Below are positions 6,493 to 7,667 of a stretch of DNA of 7,667 nt, one piece after another. The DNA lies in contig JAGRAL010000251.1 of the NCBI GenBank assembly GCA_020434605.1, forward strand, positions 1 to 7,667, written 5' to 3'. Within the stretch, counting starts at the first letter, position 1. The number at the start of each line of letters is the position of its first letter. The notes under the pieces were generated by a model. That model saw only the letters and a list, made by a program, of their open reading frames with translations. It was not told the origin of the DNA and did not search any database. The DNA is from Bdellovibrionales bacterium. GTDB lineage: Bacteria; Bdellovibrionota; Bdellovibrionia; Bdellovibrionales; UBA840. A program made the position numbers and the translations under genes.

Positions 6493-7080
6493 ATGAGTAA
6501 TAGTATAAAACGCAAATGGCTTTACTTCTTTAGCTTACTGATATTTTTTATCGGTGCCATTTCCATTTTTACAAGTATTCATCAAACCGATCGTGCTCCT
6601 GCTGCCCTTTCAGGTAGTTTTAGTTGGCAAGAGGCAGATAATAGACAAAGAGAAAAAATTCTCTCGGTAGCCGAAATTTTAAAAAAAGACTCTAATTATA
6701 TTGTGAACTTAGGTGACACAGCTGATGTTAGCATGTGCAGTAAGTATCAATATGTAAATATTGAATTTGTAGCTGATGGTGTGGCGGTAAGTGGCAATAA
6801 ACCAACGCTAGTTTTTTTCACAAAGTGTAATGCGAGCTCAGAAACAATAAGTGTATTCATTCCTCGCGGTGAACTTATGCAAAGACCTGCGCAAGCAACT
6901 AGTTTTGAATATAATGGTGAGCAAACAGTCTCTGTAAAAGTAGAAAATGTTATTGGTTTTTGGCCCGAAACTTGGGTTGTTAACAAGATTTCATTTTACA
7001 ATGAACAAAATGGTCAGACATTTAGTTTAACACAAGACCACCTGCAAAAGGCGGTCTTGAAAATGGATTGGACTAATTAA
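6493..7080 (+). CDS. Single-pass membrane-anchored protein of unknown function
   Basis: I do not recognise this 195-residue protein. It has a basic N-terminus (SIKRKW) and one hydrophobic segment at about 9-28 without a clear signal peptidase site. It is therefore probably an inner-membrane anchor with the remaining 165 residues in the periplasm. The soluble part begins with a charged helix (45-66) and continues with alternating beta-like strands. Its only two cysteines, Cys82 (in VSMCSKY) and Cys112 (in FTKCNAS), sit 30 residues apart in strand-like contexts and could form a disulfide. The start at 6493 is forced by an in-frame TAA at 6472-6474, but there is no Shine-Dalgarno sequence. It lies 40 nt after gshA with no terminator between, so read-through from the operon is likely. 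It converges with pepA. Confidence 0.75.
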   Translation: MSNSIKRKWLYFFSLLIFFIGAISIFTSIHQTDRAPAALSGSFSWQEADNRQREKILSVAEILKKDSNYIVNLGDTADVSMCSKYQYVNIEFVADGVAVSGNKPTLVFFTKCNASSETISVFIPRGELMQRPAQATSFEYNGEQTVSVKVENVIGFWPETWVVNKISFYNEQNGQTFSLTQDHLQKAVLKMDWTN

Positions 7081-7116
7081 TTATTTAGAAGTTCCCCTTA
7101 AACATTGTTGTTAGCT

Positions 7117-7149
7117 ATTGCTAAGCTACGCTTTCCATTGCTTAGCAAT
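7117..7149. repeat. 10-bp inverted repeat over the pepA stop codon
   Basis: ATTGCTAAGC (7117-7126) is perfectly complementary to GCTTAGCAAT (7140-7149), with a 13-nt spacer. It lies between the convergent unknown gene and pepA and covers the pepA stop codon (7126-7128). Either transcript could fold it, but neither strand has a following T-run, so it is not a classical intrinsic terminator. It may still stabilise 3' ends or slow polymerase at this convergent junction. A smaller alternative hairpin (TTAGC 7111-7115 with GCTAA 7120-7124) competes with it. Confidence 0.5.
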
Positions 7150-7667
7150 TTCAACAAAGGTACGAACCATACATCCGCTAGCTCCACCTCTGATGTAATT
7201 TAAACGATTACCAACAGACCAAGCTGTGCCTGCAATATCAAAGTGAGCGTAAGGAATTTCTTCTGGTACAAACTCTTTTAAAAATCCGGCTGCTTGCGCA
7301 CTACCAGCTTTTCTCGATGGTGAGCCCATGTTGTTTAAATCAGAATAAGTGCCTCTCATATCACCCATATGCTCTTGAAGCACTGGCATTCTCCAAACCA
7401 ACTCACCGCTGTTTGCGGCGGCATCATTTACTTTTTTAGCTAGTTTGTCGTTAGATGTGTAATAGCCAGTGTGAAGATCACCAAGGGCTACCACCATTGC
7501 ACCTGTAAGTGTAGCGGCATCAATAATTGCAGCGGGCTTTTTCTCGGAGGCATAACAAAGTAAATCCGCTAAAACCAATCTTCCTTCAGCATCGGTGTTA
7601 CTGATCTCAACGGTTTTACCATTTCTAGCTGTGTGTACATCACCAGGTTTTGTAGCAGAACCATTTA
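7126..7667 (-). CDS. pepA: Leucyl aminopeptidase (M17), C-terminal part, cut by window edge
   Basis: Cytosolic M17 metallo-aminopeptidase that removes N-terminal residues from peptides using two metal ions. Only about the last 180 codons are present, and the gene continues past the right edge, where the first complete codons read NGSATKPGDV. The family signature NTDAEGRL is encoded at 7599-7576 and supplies the metal-binding Asp and Glu and the catalytic Arg. It is followed by ADLLCYASEKKPAAIIDAAT (in part) and LTGAMVVALG. The usual C-terminal block AHFDIAGTAW is present, and the protein ends in EIAKQWKA. The TTG at 7576-7578 is the Leu of the signature, not a start. Any annotation starting there would be false. 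The family is usually hexameric with about 500 residues, so roughly 300 residues lie outside the window. No defect is seen in the visible part. Confidence 0.95.
   Translation of the reverse strand, partial: NGSATKPGDVHTARNGKTVEISNTDAEGRLVLADLLCYASEKKPAAIIDAATLTGAMVVALGDLHTGYYTSNDKLAKKVNDAAANSGELVWRMPVLQEHMGDMRGTYSDLNNMGSPSRKAGSAQAAGFLKEFVPEEIPYAHFDIAGTAWSVGNRLNYIRGGASGCMVRTFVEIAKQWKA

Noticed and set aside
7033..7059. Hairpin (CAAGACC / GGTCTTG) near the end of the unknown gene, as a terminator
   Set aside because: It is inside the coding sequence, and the bases after it (AAAATGGATTGG) contain no T-run, so it does not look like an intrinsic terminator.
7126..7578. A complete 150-residue protein starting at TTG 7578
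   Set aside because: The frame stays open to the window edge and encodes the rest of the M17 signature just upstream (NTDAEGR). The TTG is therefore an internal leucine codon of pepA.
1..7667. Mobile element, CRISPR array, toxin-antitoxin or phage-defence module
   Set aside because: No transposase, integrase, terminal repeats, regular direct repeats or recognisable toxin or defence domains were seen on either strand. All genes look like chromosomal genes with uniform AT-rich codon use.

Overview
This 7.7 kb window is AT-rich, gene-dense, ordinary-looking bacterial chromosome with no sign of phage, transposon, CRISPR or tRNA/rRNA. The gene set is a trigger factor, a paired ArsA/Get3-like ATPase operon with a TPR lipoprotein, an EI24/CysZ-type membrane protein, an Acidithiobacillus-type glutamate-cysteine ligase and a leucyl aminopeptidase. 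It fits a low-GC Gram-negative, and a Bdellovibrionota-like (predatory 'deltaproteobacterial') host is my best guess. That placement rests on recall of family distribution, not on a search.

Layout. Bases 1-1395 hold tig (minus strand), with a clear intrinsic terminator just after it and a -10-like box beyond that for whatever gene follows off the window. Bases 1396-1514 are a divergent intergenic region carrying a tig promoter candidate and, facing the other way, a promoter candidate placed so that the rightward transcript would start at or next to the first ATG. Bases 1515-6452 are a tightly packed five-gene plus-strand operon with every junction overlapping: ArsA-like A, ArsA-like B (8-nt overlap), TPR lipoprotein (ATGA), EI24/CysZ-like membrane protein (ATGA) and gshA (23-nt overlap). 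A sixth plus-strand gene (6493-7080), a single-pass membrane protein that I do not recognise, follows after 40 nt. The C-terminal part of a leucyl aminopeptidase (pepA) converges on it from the right edge.

How they may work together. The two ATPases match the pattern of the paired bacterial Get3/ArsA-like proteins known from actinobacteria (Rv3679/Rv3680 type): one subunit keeps the signature lysine of the deviant Walker A motif, the other has threonine there. Neither has the cysteines expected for arsenite binding or the Get3 zinc CxxC, so 'arsenical pump ATPase' would be a misleading name. Their fusion into one transcript with a TPR lipoprotein and a polytopic membrane protein suggests a membrane-protein or envelope-related task. 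The EI24/CysZ-like gene overlapping gshA could instead reflect sulfur/cysteine supply for glutathione synthesis. Both links are inference from gene order.
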